64,000 nucleotides of DNA from Cobetia sp. cqz5-12 (GTDB taxonomy: Bacteria; Pseudomonadota; Gammaproteobacteria; Pseudomonadales; Halomonadaceae): NCBI RefSeq assembly GCF_016495405.1, contig NZ_CP044522.1:310001-374000 (forward strand). Reading direction: 5' to 3'. Of this stretch, positions 8,162-19,036 are shown piece by piece; the stretch's first letter is position 1, and each line of letters begins with the position of its first letter. Both the position numbers and the translations under genes were made by a program. The notes beneath the pieces are model-generated. The model was not told the DNA's origin. It worked only from the letters and a program-made list of their open reading frames with translations, and searched no databases.

Positions 8162-10660
8162 ATGCCGGACCTACTTCGACGCCTGTGGCGCATACCGCGC
8201 TGGCGCTGGAGCATCGCGCTCGTTCTACTGTTGGGGGGCTGCAGTGCCGTCGCGATTCATCAGCTCGATGAGCGCTTCGGTCCCGCGTCACCGCGTGAGC
8301 GGGTGGTCTCACACGACAGTATTGCCGGGCGCCAGTGGGAGGATGAGGTCAAGCCGGTGATCGAGACGCGCTGTGTGGTCTGCCATGGCTGCTACGACGC
8401 TCCCTGTCAGCTCAAGATGTCATCGGCCGCCGGGATCGATCGCGGCATGAATCCGGCGCCGGTCTACGATGGCACGCGCTTGCTGGCGGCCAATCTGACG
8501 CGCATGTTCGAGGATGCAGACACCACCGAGCAGTGGCGCAGCATGGACTTCTCACCGGTGCTCAATGAACGCTTCGACTCTCCGGCTGCCAATCTGGAGG
8601 GCAGTGTGCTGTTCCGTGCGCTCAGTCAGAAACGCAAGGCACCGCTGCCGGTGACGGAAGACGGCCTGCTGCCGGAAGACCGCTTCGACCTGTCGCTCAA
8701 TCGCAGTCAGGTGTGTGCCCCCGTCGAGGGCTATGACAAGTTTGCCGAAGACCATCCTGATTGGGGCATGCCCTACGCCTTGCCACAGGTCAGCGATGAC
8801 GAGCATCGCACGCTGGTGAACTGGCTGGCCAAGGGTGGCGAGATGACGGGCCCGGCGCCGCTGCCCCAGGGGCTGATTCCGCACATCGAGCAGGCCGAGC
8901 GCTTCTTCAATGGCGACAGCCTCAAGCAACGCCTGATGAATCGCTATATCTACGAGCACCTCTTCCTGAGCCATGTGTATTTCCCGGGCATCAAGGGCGC
9001 GGATGGACGGCCGATCTTCTTCAAGCTGGTGCGTTCCAGTACCCCGCCGGGCGAGCCGATCAAGCGCATCTCCACGCGTCGCCCCTACGATGCCCCCTAC
9101 GCCTCCTACACCGCCGATGAGCGCGCGAGCATGCCCCATGATGACGCCGGGCGCCCGCGGGTCTATTACCGTCTGTGGCAGGAGCGCGCGACGATCCTGG
9201 CCAAGAATCATCTGCCCTATGCGCTCAACGATGCTCGCTTCAAGCGCTGGCGGGCGCTGTTTCTGACGCCGGATTACCCGGTGGATGACCTGCCGGATTA
9301 CGACCTCAAGACGGCCTCGAATCCTTTCCTGACCTTCGAGGCCATTCCGGCCGAGTCACGCTATCGCTTCATGCTCGATGAGTCGCAGAACACCATCATG
9401 GGCTTCATCAAGGGGCCGGTCTGTCGCGGGCAGGTCGCGGTGGATGTGATCAATGATCACTTCTGGGTCGGCTTCACTGACCCGAAGATGTTCAGTCACC
9501 CGGAAGTGGAGCGCACCCTGGCCGAGGAAGGGGAGAATCTCAGCCTGCCCGCCGAGCAGAGCAGCAATGCGTTGCCGATCAGCTCCTGGGTCAAGTTCGA
9601 GAGCAAGCAGACCGCCTATCTCAAGGCCAAGCAGCGGCTGATGTCACAGGCCTATCTCGATGGCGACCTGCGGCTGGATACGCGAGTGATGTGGGACGGT
9701 AGCGGCTGGGCCGACGGCCCCGGCCAGGGGCGCAACCCCAACGCGGCCCTGACCATCTATCGTCACTTCGACAATGCCGCGGTGATGAAGGGACTGGTCG
9801 GCGGCGTGCCCAAGACGGGCTGGATCATCGATTACCCGATGCTGGAGCGTATCCACTACCTGCTGGTCGCCGGCTTCGATGTCTACGGCAATCTCGGGCA
9901 TCAGCTGGTCACTCGCCTATACATGGACTTCCTGCGCATGGAGGGCGAGAACAACCTGCTGGTGCTGTTGCCAGCAGGCGAGCGCAAGGCGGTGCATGAC
10001 AGCTGGTATCGCGACGTGAGCCCGGGTCTTGGGGGGCTGCTGTTCAAGAAGCCGCCGCAGTTCGATGCACCAAGTGGCATCGTCTGGACGCCGCAGGAGC
10101 TGTCATCGCCGGACCAGGCTCGCCTTGGCCTGATGCGGCGCATGCAAGAGCGTCTCGCGCCGGAACTCGGTCATGAGCGCAGTCTGAGCAATGTCGAGGA
10201 TGATCATGTGCGACATGAGCTGCAGGCCCTCGCTGCGGTGCGGGGAGTCTCGGCCAGCCTGATGCCGGAGGTGACGATCGTCGCGCTGGAGGATGGTAGT
10301 GATGACTCGCCACGCCTTTACAGCGTGCTGCGCAATTCCGCCCACGCCAACATCACCAGTCTGTTCGATGAGGAGGAAAATCGCCGTCCTGAAGAGGACA
10401 CTCTCGATGTCTTGCGAGGGGTGGCGGGCGATTACCCGAATGCCTTCTGGCGCCTGACGCCTGAGACCCTGACGGGGCTGGCAGAGCGGGTGGCGTCACT
10501 CGAGAACGAAGAGGACTATCGCGCCCTGCAGGCCGATATCGGGGTGCGCCGGACTGATCCGCGCTTCTGGGAGTTCTCCGACAGCGTACTGCGCACCAAC
10601 TATGCTGATCGCCCTGTCGAAGCGGGCCTGCTGGACTATAACCGCCTCGAGAACCGCTGA
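8162..10660 (+). CDS. cti: fatty acid cis/trans isomerase
   Basis: This 832-residue protein matches Cti, a periplasmic heme c enzyme that converts cis-unsaturated fatty acids of membrane phospholipids to trans forms under solvent, heat or salt stress. The N-terminal hydrophobic segment WSIALVLLLGG should export it. The heme c motif CVVCH lies near residue 75 and is followed by the family-typical GCYDAPCQLK. The start was set at 8162 (MPDLLRRLW), giving the export signal at the N-terminus; an in-frame ATG-like start at 8018 would add 48 implausible residues. It is monocistronic, divergent from bufA and followed by a terminator. Confidence 0.93.
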   Translation: MPDLLRRLWRIPRWRWSIALVLLLGGCSAVAIHQLDERFGPASPRERVVSHDSIAGRQWEDEVKPVIETRCVVCHGCYDAPCQLKMSSAAGIDRGMNPAPVYDGTRLLAANLTRMFEDADTTEQWRSMDFSPVLNERFDSPAANLEGSVLFRALSQKRKAPLPVTEDGLLPEDRFDLSLNRSQVCAPVEGYDKFAEDHPDWGMPYALPQVSDDEHRTLVNWLAKGGEMTGPAPLPQGLIPHIEQAERFFNGDSLKQRLMNRYIYEHLFLSHVYFPGIKGADGRPIFFKLVRSSTPPGEPIKRISTRRPYDAPYASYTADERASMPHDDAGRPRVYYRLWQERATILAKNHLPYALNDARFKRWRALFLTPDYPVDDLPDYDLKTASNPFLTFEAIPAESRYRFMLDESQNTIMGFIKGPVCRGQVAVDVINDHFWVGFTDPKMFSHPEVERTLAEEGENLSLPAEQSSNALPISSWVKFESKQTAYLKAKQRLMSQAYLDGDLRLDTRVMWDGSGWADGPGQGRNPNAALTIYRHFDNAAVMKGLVGGVPKTGWIIDYPMLERIHYLLVAGFDVYGNLGHQLVTRLYMDFLRMEGENNLLVLLPAGERKAVHDSWYRDVSPGLGGLLFKKPPQFDAPSGIVWTPQELSSPDQARLGLMRRMQERLAPELGHERSLSNVEDDHVRHELQALAAVRGVSASLMPEVTIVALEDGSDDSPRLYSVLRNSAHANITSLFDEEENRRPEEDTLDVLRGVAGDYPNAFWRLTPETLTGLAERVASLENEEDYRALQADIGVRRTDPRFWEFSDSVLRTNYADRPVEAGLLDYNRLENR

Positions 10661-10767
10661 TCACCAGCGAAGCTTGAGCGGCCGAGACAAACCCTTTTGT
10701 CAGAACTGTCAGAACTGTCAGGGTTGTCATGACTGACACGACGACTGACGGCTGGCCTGTCAGTTGG

Positions 10768-10800
10768 AAGCCCGCCACGCACATTGCGCGGCGGGCTTCT
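10768..10800. terminator. terminator between cti and anr
   Basis: GAAGCCCGCC pairs with GGCGGGCTTC, and the stem extends inward with one mismatch. It sits 110 bases after the cti stop and 80 bases beyond the convergent anr stop. A short plus-strand array of TGTCAGAAC direct repeats precedes it at about 10698 to 10735. Confidence 0.7.
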
Positions 10801-10882
10801 ATCCTTGCGTAGCGCCTAAATGGCGCACTGGCAGTCGATCAGCGCCGCGCCGCGCTGCGTGGTGTGCTGCCAGCAGGCGTCA

Positions 10883-11632
10883 TCAGCGACCGCCCTGACA
10901 CTCGCCTTCGGCCAGTTCGATCAGGCCATCCAGATGCAGGATATGCACCTCGCGGGCACGAATGTCGACCAGCCCCTGGGCCTGGAAGCGAGTCAGGATG
11001 CGGCTGATGGTTTCGACGGCCAGCCCCAGATAGTTGCCGATATCGGCACGTGCCATCGAGAGGCGGAAGCTGTACGGCGAATAGCCACGGCGACGGAAGC
11101 GCTGTGACAGGTTGACCAGGAAGCTCGCCAGTCGCTCATCGGCTGTCTTGCGCGACAGCAGCATCATCATGCGGCGATCTTCGTGCAACTCCTTGCTCAG
11201 GCTCTTGAACAGCTGGGTTCTCAGCTCCGGCATCTGCTCCGAGAGCGCATTGAGGCGGTCGAAGGGAATCTCGCAGACGGTGGTGGTCTCCAGCGCCACG
11301 GCGGTGCCGGGATAGCAATTGCTGTCGATGGCATCGAGCCCTGCCAGCTCGCTGGGCAGGTAGAAACCGGTCAGCTGCTCCATGCCGCTGTTTTCATTGG
11401 TGATCTGCTTGAGGCTTCCGGAGCGCACCGTGAAGACGCAATCGAAGGCATCGCCCTGGGTGAAGAGCACTTCCCCTTTTCTGAGTGGCGCGCGACGGCG
11501 GATGATGGCGTCAAACTGGTCGATATCTTCCATGTTCAGTGCCAGTGGCAGGCACAGTGAACTCAGCGAACAGGTCTGGCAGCGTGCTTCATGGGCGCGC
11601 AAGCGGTGTGATGCCTGTGCATTGGCCGTCAT
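10883..11632 (-). CDS. anr: Anr/FNR-type oxygen-sensing transcription regulator
   Basis: This Crp/Fnr family regulator of about 249 residues has a cyclic-nucleotide-binding-like sensor domain and a C-terminal helix-turn-helix (RADIGNYLGLAVETISRILTRF). The four cysteines of the oxygen-labile [4Fe-4S] cluster are present: CQTC, then SLC six residues on, and SNCYPGT in the sensor domain. It should therefore dimerise and bind FNR/Anr boxes when oxygen is low. The start was placed at 11632 because AGGAGAGTCACC precedes that ATG; a GTG eight codons upstream is possible. It lies directly downstream of the cbb3-like gene cluster on the same strand. Confidence 0.93.
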   Translation of the reverse strand: MTANAQASHRLRAHEARCQTCSLSSLCLPLALNMEDIDQFDAIIRRRAPLRKGEVLFTQGDAFDCVFTVRSGSLKQITNENSGMEQLTGFYLPSELAGLDAIDSNCYPGTAVALETTTVCEIPFDRLNALSEQMPELRTQLFKSLSKELHEDRRMMMLLSRKTADERLASFLVNLSQRFRRRGYSPYSFRLSMARADIGNYLGLAVETISRILTRFQAQGLVDIRAREVHILHLDGLIELAEGECQGGR

Positions 11633-11962
11633 GGTGACTCTCCTGAGGAATGTCACCGCTACTCCTGGGGCAGGGCAGCGGGAGGGGTCTATCGGGCACG
11701 ACGAATGGTGGGGCGGGGCCTTGTCGCCCGCCGCTACCCTGCTCAGCCGAAGTGACTCAAGCGGCCAGAGTCTGAACGCTCATCGGCTGGCGCAGTGCAA
11801 TTTCGTGGCACCATAATATTAGATTTTATTAATTCATTATCCTGCCCAACCCGTGGGCGTTGCAAGGTGTGTGAACTTTAGGCCTGGTTGGCCCAGTGTG
11901 GCCATACCGCGACGACCTGCCTCAGCCGGAAGCGTGAGTCAGCAATACTGGGCCAACAGTGC
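11633..11962. other. intergenic region upstream of anr
   Basis: This 330-base gap separates the CcoP-like stop from the anr start. It holds an AT-rich tract around 11812 to 11842 and a plausible anr promoter. I did not find a TTGAT-N4-ATCAA Anr box. Confidence 0.6.
11836..11865 (-). promoter_or_regulatory. probable sigma-70 promoter for anr
   Basis: On the minus strand TTGCAA (11860-11865) and GATAAT (11836-11841) are separated by 18 bases and followed by AT-rich sequence. This would give a leader of about 200 bases. Confidence 0.5.
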
Positions 11963-12241
11963 TTAGCCAGCAGCGCCGAGCAGCAGGATCAGCGCGGCGG
12001 CCAGCGTCGCCAGTGCCAGCATGCCCCAGACGCGTGGCGCTGGTGTGTCAGGCTGACGTACACCATTGATGCGATGTTCTTGCATGGGGCCATCGCCTTC
12101 GCGCTCGTCGTTGTCACCGCTGGCTGCGCGCGAAAGGCTGCCCAGTGCCAGCATGGCGAACAGCACCAGGCTGCCCAGCGTGAGGGCCAGCACCCAGAGA
12201 TTCCAGAACAGGGGCAGTCCAGTTGCCTCCAGTAGATTCAT
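11963..12241 (-). CDS. CcoP N-terminal-domain-like membrane protein, no heme domains
   Basis: This 92-residue protein resembles only the membrane-anchored N-terminus of the cbb3 oxidase subunit CcoP. It has an N-terminal transmembrane helix (FWNLWVLALTLGSLVLFAML), a polar stretch with REGDGPMQEHRING at the place where CcoP carries its hydrophilic linker, and a second helix before the C-terminus. The two periplasmic cytochrome c domains of CcoP are absent and no CXXCH is present. The start at 12241 has AGGAGACACGAC before it. It lies 25 bases after the CcoO-like gene and is surely cotranscribed with it. Confidence 0.75.
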   Translation of the reverse strand: MNLLEATGLPLFWNLWVLALTLGSLVLFAMLALGSLSRAASGDNDEREGDGPMQEHRINGVRQPDTPAPRVWGMLALATLAAALILLLGAAG

Positions 12242-12266
12242 GTCGTGTCTCCTGAGCGGTGTCCTG

Positions 12267-12884
12267 TCATGGGCTACGGCTGGCGATGCCGTTCGCGGGG
12301 GCGGCCTGCTGCAGATAGGCGAGCAGCGCCGTGATCTCGGCAGTGCCACGCACGTCATTGGGGGCGGCGAGAATCTCGTCTTCCGCGTAGGGCACGCCCA
12401 AGCCTTGCAGGGCTCGCATGCGGGCCGCGATGCCTTCGCCGCTCAACGCCCGCTCGAACAGCCACGGATAGGCAGGCATCGCTGAGCCCGGCACCTGGCC
12501 GCGCGGGTCATGCAGGTGCAGGCGCTGCCAGGCATCGTCATGCTGCGCAGGCAGCTGGCTCAAATCCGTCCCCCGGCGCTCGGCGCCCCATAGCGAAGGG
12601 CGGCCGTAGTAGCGCTCCCGTGCGGTCGTCGCCTCGCTGTGGCGCGCCGTGTCGCCAGTCAGATCGCGCACCATGCGTGTATGGCACTGCTGACAGCCCT
12701 CGCGTTGGTAGATGCGCTGACCCTCCAGCGCCAGGGCGCTCAGCGGTCTGAGATCTTCAGGCGCGCTGGCGAGGCTGGGGTGAGCCCCGAGCGGTACCAG
12801 CTGGGCGAGGGCGCCAAGGCTCATGGTGAGCAGACATAGTGCCGTCATCAGGCCGGCGTGACGTTCGAGCAGGACATGTCTCAT
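12267..12884 (-). CDS. CcoO-like membrane monoheme cytochrome c
   Basis: This 205-residue protein matches cbb3 oxidase subunit II (CcoO). It has one N-terminal transmembrane anchor (residues ~11-30) and a periplasmic cytochrome c domain. The heme c motif Cys64-Gln-Gln-Cys67-His68 and a candidate axial Met136 (SAMPAYPW) are intact, as are the family segments GCQQCHTRMVR and YYGRPSLWG. It should therefore carry heme. Its start overlaps the CcoN-like stop as ATGA, indicating tight coupling. Its partner lacks catalytic ligands, so this cytochrome probably does not feed a normal oxidase site. Confidence 0.88.
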   Translation of the reverse strand: MRHVLLERHAGLMTALCLLTMSLGALAQLVPLGAHPSLASAPEDLRPLSALALEGQRIYQREGCQQCHTRMVRDLTGDTARHSEATTARERYYGRPSLWGAERRGTDLSQLPAQHDDAWQRLHLHDPRGQVPGSAMPAYPWLFERALSGEGIAARMRALQGLGVPYAEDEILAAPNDVRGTAEITALLAYLQQAAPANGIASRSP

Positions 12885-14446
12885 GCGTAGTGCCCTCCCG
12901 AGGATGTGGCAGGGGGCGTGGTAGAGGGGGGCGCAGAGGGCGTGGCAGGTTCTGATGATGCCTTCCGCGAGCCGGAATTGGGGAGCCGGCGCTCATGAGC
13001 GGCTTGGCGTTCGCTCTTGTGATCAGCCAGGGTGCGCGTCACGTTGAGAAGCATCAGTAGCATGCCGAGCGCCCAGCAGGCGAGCCCACCCAGCGAGATC
13101 ATCATCGGCATGCGGGCCGCTTCCAGTACCTCGCTCAAGGTGTATAGCGGCCTGCCGTCATCTGCCAGCACATGCCACATGCTGCCTTGAAGCAGCGTGG
13201 TGGCCCAGCTGGCGGCAAGGCACAGCAGGGTGCCGATGATGGCCAGCAGGGCGTGAGTCTTGAGCAGCGCAAGGGAGCGCATCGGGGGCAGCAGGTGATA
13301 GGCCATCACGATGGCGACTGTCGCGACCACCCCCAGGCTTGCTGCCGGCGACAGACTGTTGGCGGCACTGAAGGTCAGGGCATTGAGTGTCGGCAGTGAC
13401 AGCAGGCTGTATTCAAGTACCGCAAGGGCGAAGCTGACCAGAGCTACCGCCAGCAGGCCGATCAGTGGATCCCGGCGCAGTGAGTGCCAATCCTCCTTGA
13501 GTGTCATCAGGCCATTGAGGCTGAGTGCCAGCCCCGGCGCCAGCAGCAGGATGCCCATCGCCATGCCCAGCGTCTGGCTCCAGGCCGGCAGGGCGCTCGC
13601 GAACAGTAGCGGAGCACCTCCCCATGTCACCAGCAGCACCAGCATCCAGAAGCTGGTGGCGGCCAGCCGATGCGAGTAGAGCGGCAGCCGCGAGCGGCTC
13701 GTCACCATGTGATGGAGCAAGGCAATGACGCCGAATGCGAACATGCCGCCGGGGAGTGGCCCTGCCTGCCAGCGCTGAATCAGTGCCTCGAGGCTGCCCG
13801 TGAAGAGCGGTATCGATTCCAGCAGGCCGATCGGCACGCTGAGCGAGATCAAAACATGCTGCATCAACACCAGCATCAGGCCAGCGATGAAGTACCAGCA
13901 GGCCACCGGCAGACGACGTAGCGTGCGTTGTTCCAGCACCGTGAAGAAGACCCACGCCACGGCCAGCCAGACGAGGGTCATCAGGAGATCGACGAGCCAG
14001 GGCGCTTCGGCCATGTACTGGCCCGAGGAGTAGCCCGCGACTATCGCCAGTGCGCCGAGCGCGACCACGGCCTGCCAGCCGAGGAAGGTGAAATGCATCA
14101 GCTTGAGCGTGAAGGGGGGCGGTGGGATATCCGGTATCGCCGTCTTGGCGTCCGTGCGTGATTCGCGTTGCCGGATACTGTGCATGGCGATGGAGTAGCC
14201 GCCGGCGATCACTGCCGAGCCGCCCAGACCGTAGAGCAGCAGGTGGTGCTGCAAGGGGGCGAGGCGGCCGTAGCTCAGCCAGGCCACTTCCGGCCCCAGC
14301 GAGGGCCATAGCCAGATGAGGTTGAGCCATACGGCCAGACAGAGGCTGAGCAGGCCCCAGATGACAGCCATGCGAGCAAAATCATGGTTCACGTGGTGAT
14401 GGTTCACGCGGGGTTGGCAGGCCGAAGCCTCAAGAGCTGTACGCAT
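12881..14446 (-). CDS. CcoN-like polytopic membrane protein lacking heme and copper ligands
   Basis: This protein of about 521 residues aligns by eye along its length with cbb3 oxidase subunit I: WGLLSL start, YGRLAPL, FLGWQAVV, ALPAWSQTLGM, LNGLMTL and TTLLQGSMW are all recognisable. The metal-site residues are not. The GRLRPLH heme ligand is Gln (GRLAPLQ). The YGHN CuB ligand is absent (QAGPLPGG). YIWAGPHH is VTWGGAPL, losing the cross-link Tyr and both CuB His. The GHVH heme ligands are replaced by NSLSPAA. The start at 14446 follows GAGGTCGTGAT; the N-terminus is His-rich (NHHHVNH). It is unlikely to reduce oxygen. It heads the operon with the CcoO- and CcoP-like genes. Confidence 0.82.
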   Translation of the reverse strand: MRTALEASACQPRVNHHHVNHDFARMAVIWGLLSLCLAVWLNLIWLWPSLGPEVAWLSYGRLAPLQHHLLLYGLGGSAVIAGGYSIAMHSIRQRESRTDAKTAIPDIPPPPFTLKLMHFTFLGWQAVVALGALAIVAGYSSGQYMAEAPWLVDLLMTLVWLAVAWVFFTVLEQRTLRRLPVACWYFIAGLMLVLMQHVLISLSVPIGLLESIPLFTGSLEALIQRWQAGPLPGGMFAFGVIALLHHMVTSRSRLPLYSHRLAATSFWMLVLLVTWGGAPLLFASALPAWSQTLGMAMGILLLAPGLALSLNGLMTLKEDWHSLRRDPLIGLLAVALVSFALAVLEYSLLSLPTLNALTFSAANSLSPAASLGVVATVAIVMAYHLLPPMRSLALLKTHALLAIIGTLLCLAASWATTLLQGSMWHVLADDGRPLYTLSEVLEAARMPMMISLGGLACWALGMLLMLLNVTRTLADHKSERQAAHERRLPNSGSRKASSEPATPSAPPSTTPPATSSGGHYA

Positions 14447-14689
14447 ATCACGACCTCGTCGGCAGTGGGCGAAAGCGCAGTGCTGATGGTGACGGTGCTG
14501 GAAGTGGCGCTGCGGGAGCGGCCATATCACTGACGCCACTGTTCAGGGCGGCAGGGCTGGCGCTGACCGATATCACGCGCGACCATGACCGACTGACAGG
14601 CCATCCCTCGCGCTGGAATGCAGCGTTTACCCTCATCGGTTCCAGCGTTGTCTGGCGCGAGCCGTACGAGATCAACAGGAGAGTTTCGC

Positions 14690-15553
14690 TTGCCCGCCGT
14701 CACTTCATCATCGGACGAAGATGCCAATGCGTCCAATACGGCTGAGGTCCCCAGCCCTTACGCCGAGGAAGGCTTTCGTGTCGCCAGCCTGGCTGATGTC
14801 GCCTCGGAGCTTGCTGCTCGCCAGACCATGTCCCACGACGCGCTGGCCGCGCGAGGGCCGTGGCGAGGCTGGTTGGCGGAACTAGGGCCGCTTGAGATCC
14901 ATGGACGACCGGGGCGTGCCCTGCTGTTGCATGCGCATGGTGCCGGCGCCGGGCGTGAGACCGACTTCCATCAACGGTTCGCTGCTGCCTGCCTGATGCA
15001 GGACATGGCGTGGCTGGCATTCGATTTCGGCTATCTCGTCAGGATGCGCTGCGAGCGTCGCCGCAGGCCGCCGCCCCGGCTGCCCGGGCTGATCGAGGAG
15101 ATGGCACGCTGGTGTCAGGCGCTGATGGCGTGTGTGGCGGCCGTCGACGCCTTGCGATCGCTGCCCTGGCTGGTCGGCGGCAAGTCGATGGGCAGTCGTG
15201 TGGCCTCCCATCTGCTGGTGGAGTTGACCCGGGCGGCGCATGCGCCGTTGCCGGTCGGGTGGTACGCGCTGGGCTATCCGTTTCATCCCACGGGCAAGCC
15301 CGACAAGTTGCGCATCGACCATCTGCCGGATATCCCGATGGCCGGCGTGATCTGTCAGGGCAGCCGCGATCCCTTCGGAACTCGAGAGGAAGTGACGGCA
15401 TATCCGTTGCCGGAAAACCTCACTTTGCTTTGGCTGAATGATGGCGAACATGATTTCAAGCCACGAAAAGCGAGTGGTAAGACTCGAGAAGGACTGATTT
15501 CGCGTGCGGCGCAGGCCTTGGCCAATCACCCGGCTCTGGGCGGAAAACGGTAG
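14690..15553 (+). CDS. alpha/beta hydrolase (KANL3/Tex30-like)
   Basis: This is a cytoplasmic alpha/beta-hydrolase of about 287 residues. Visible motifs are LLLHAHGAGAG (oxyanion strand), VGGKSMGSRVAS with the nucleophile elbow G-K-S-M-G, QGSRDPFG before the catalytic Asp region, and GEHDFKPRK with the catalytic His. This pattern matches the prokaryotic KANL3/Tex30 group, whose substrates are unknown. I chose the TTG at 14690 because AGGAGAG precedes it by seven bases; an ATG at 14618 in the same frame is the alternative. It is divergent from the cbb3-like cluster. Confidence 0.82.
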   Translation: MPAVTSSSDEDANASNTAEVPSPYAEEGFRVASLADVASELAARQTMSHDALAARGPWRGWLAELGPLEIHGRPGRALLLHAHGAGAGRETDFHQRFAAACLMQDMAWLAFDFGYLVRMRCERRRRPPPRLPGLIEEMARWCQALMACVAAVDALRSLPWLVGGKSMGSRVASHLLVELTRAAHAPLPVGWYALGYPFHPTGKPDKLRIDHLPDIPMAGVICQGSRDPFGTREEVTAYPLPENLTLLWLNDGEHDFKPRKASGKTREGLISRAAQALANHPALGGKR

Positions 15554-15726
15554 TGAATCGCCACCATGCGAGGGGCATTACCCTGGCCTTCGACGGCGAC
15601 AGCGGCATGTCAGAATGATGACGCAACGCTGATGTTTACTGGCCTGCAGGCGATATGCGGCGGGAAAGTCCTGTCTTATCAATACTCTGTCGCGGACGAT
15701 TGCTGAAATTGCGCGTAAAAAAAGTA

Positions 15727-15754
15727 TTGACTCATGGGCCGGATTCCGTAGAAT
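15727..15754 (+). promoter_or_regulatory. promoter of the tRNA-Val/Asp cluster
   Basis: TTGACT (15727-15732) and TAGAAT (15749-15754) are 16 bases apart, after an A-tract UP-like stretch, and end 18 bases before the first tRNA. The GC-rich bases after the -10 resemble a stable-RNA discriminator. Confidence 0.75.
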
Positions 15755-15772
15755 GCAGCGCCAACGAGACAG

Positions 15773-15848
15773 GGGTGGTTAGCTCAGTTGGTAGAGCACC
15801 AGCCTTACAAGCTGGGGGTCACTGGTTCGAACCCAGTACCACCCACCA
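15773..15848 (+). tRNA. tRNA-Val (TAC)
   Basis: A 76-base cloverleaf with acceptor stem GGGTGGT/ACCACCC, anticodon TAC in loop CTTACAA, TTCGAAC T-loop and encoded CCA. It is first in a five-tRNA transcript. Confidence 0.97.
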
Positions 15849-15926
15849 TTTGAAAAAAGTCATTGCTTTTCAAAGCGTTACTTGATTAAATGGCCTGGTT
15901 CGTCAGCAGAAGCAAACGATTGTCGT

Positions 15927-16003
15927 GGACCGGTAGTTCAGTTGGTTAGAATGCCGGCCTGTCACGCCGGAGGTCGCGGGTTCGAGTCCCGTCCGGTCCG
16001 CCA
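15927..16003 (+). tRNA. tRNA-Asp (GTC), copy 1
   Basis: A 77-base cloverleaf with acceptor stem GGACCGG/CCGGTCC, anticodon GTC in loop CTGTCAC, discriminator G and encoded CCA. It is identical to the copies at 16045 and 16252. Confidence 0.97.
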
Positions 16004-16044
16004 TTCTCGTTTGTCATGCGCCCGATGTTGAGTTGTTCTGAAGT

Positions 16045-16121
16045 GGACCGGTAGTTCAGTTGGTTAGAATGCCGGCCTGTCACGCCGGAGGTCGCGGGTT
16101 CGAGTCCCGTCCGGTCCGCCA
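16045..16121 (+). tRNA. tRNA-Asp (GTC), copy 2
   Basis: The same 77-base sequence as copy 1, separated from it by a 41-base spacer that is not repeated elsewhere in the cluster. Confidence 0.97.
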
Positions 16122-16170
16122 TCAGAATCGCGAGATGTCACCGCTGCTTGCAGCAAAGATCGTTTGTGTT

Positions 16171-16247
16171 GGGTGATTAGCTCAGTTGGTTAGAGCACAA
16201 GCTTCACATGCTTGGGGTCACTGGTTCGAATCCAGTATCACCCACCA
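16171..16247 (+). tRNA. tRNA-Val (CAC)
   Basis: A 77-base cloverleaf with acceptor stem GGGTGAT/ATCACCC, anticodon CAC in loop TTCACAT and encoded CCA. It complements the TAC isoacceptor at the head of the cluster and should read GTG codons. Confidence 0.96.
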
Positions 16248-16251
16248 ATGC

Positions 16252-16328
16252 GGACCGGTAGTTCAGTTGGTTAGAATGCCGGCCTGTCACGCCGGAGGTC
16301 GCGGGTTCGAGTCCCGTCCGGTCCGCCA
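16252..16328 (+). tRNA. tRNA-Asp (GTC), copy 3
   Basis: The third identical 77-base tRNA-Asp, only four bases after tRNA-Val(CAC). The cluster terminator follows 22 bases later. Confidence 0.97.
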
Positions 16329-16350
16329 TTCGATCTACAAGAATTCGTGA

Positions 16351-16377
16351 AACCCGAGCTTTCGAGCTCGGGTTTTT
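16351..16377 (+). terminator. terminator of the tRNA cluster
   Basis: AACCCGAGCT and AGCTCGGGTT form a perfect 10-base stem with a TTCG loop and a TTTTT tail. Confidence 0.93.
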
Positions 16378-18833
<2,456 letters not shown>

Positions 18834-19036
18834 GTTGACCGCGATCACGCATGGGGATATTCAGCGTTGAGCTGAGCCTGACCACTGCTAGACTGATGGA
18901 AGCCACCGCGGACGCCGTGCCCTTTGCTGCATGTGCCTCCGTGGTGGCTTTGTCGTCTTCAGAGTTTGTCTCGGACGCCGCGTCAGCGGCTCGACGCGCT
19001 CTGGTCTCTGCCTTGCCGCCACGATGGGATCTGCTC

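Noticed and set aside
12881..14446. Annotation as a functional cbb3 oxidase subunit I
   Set aside because: None of the ligand motifs for heme b, heme b3 or CuB can be found.
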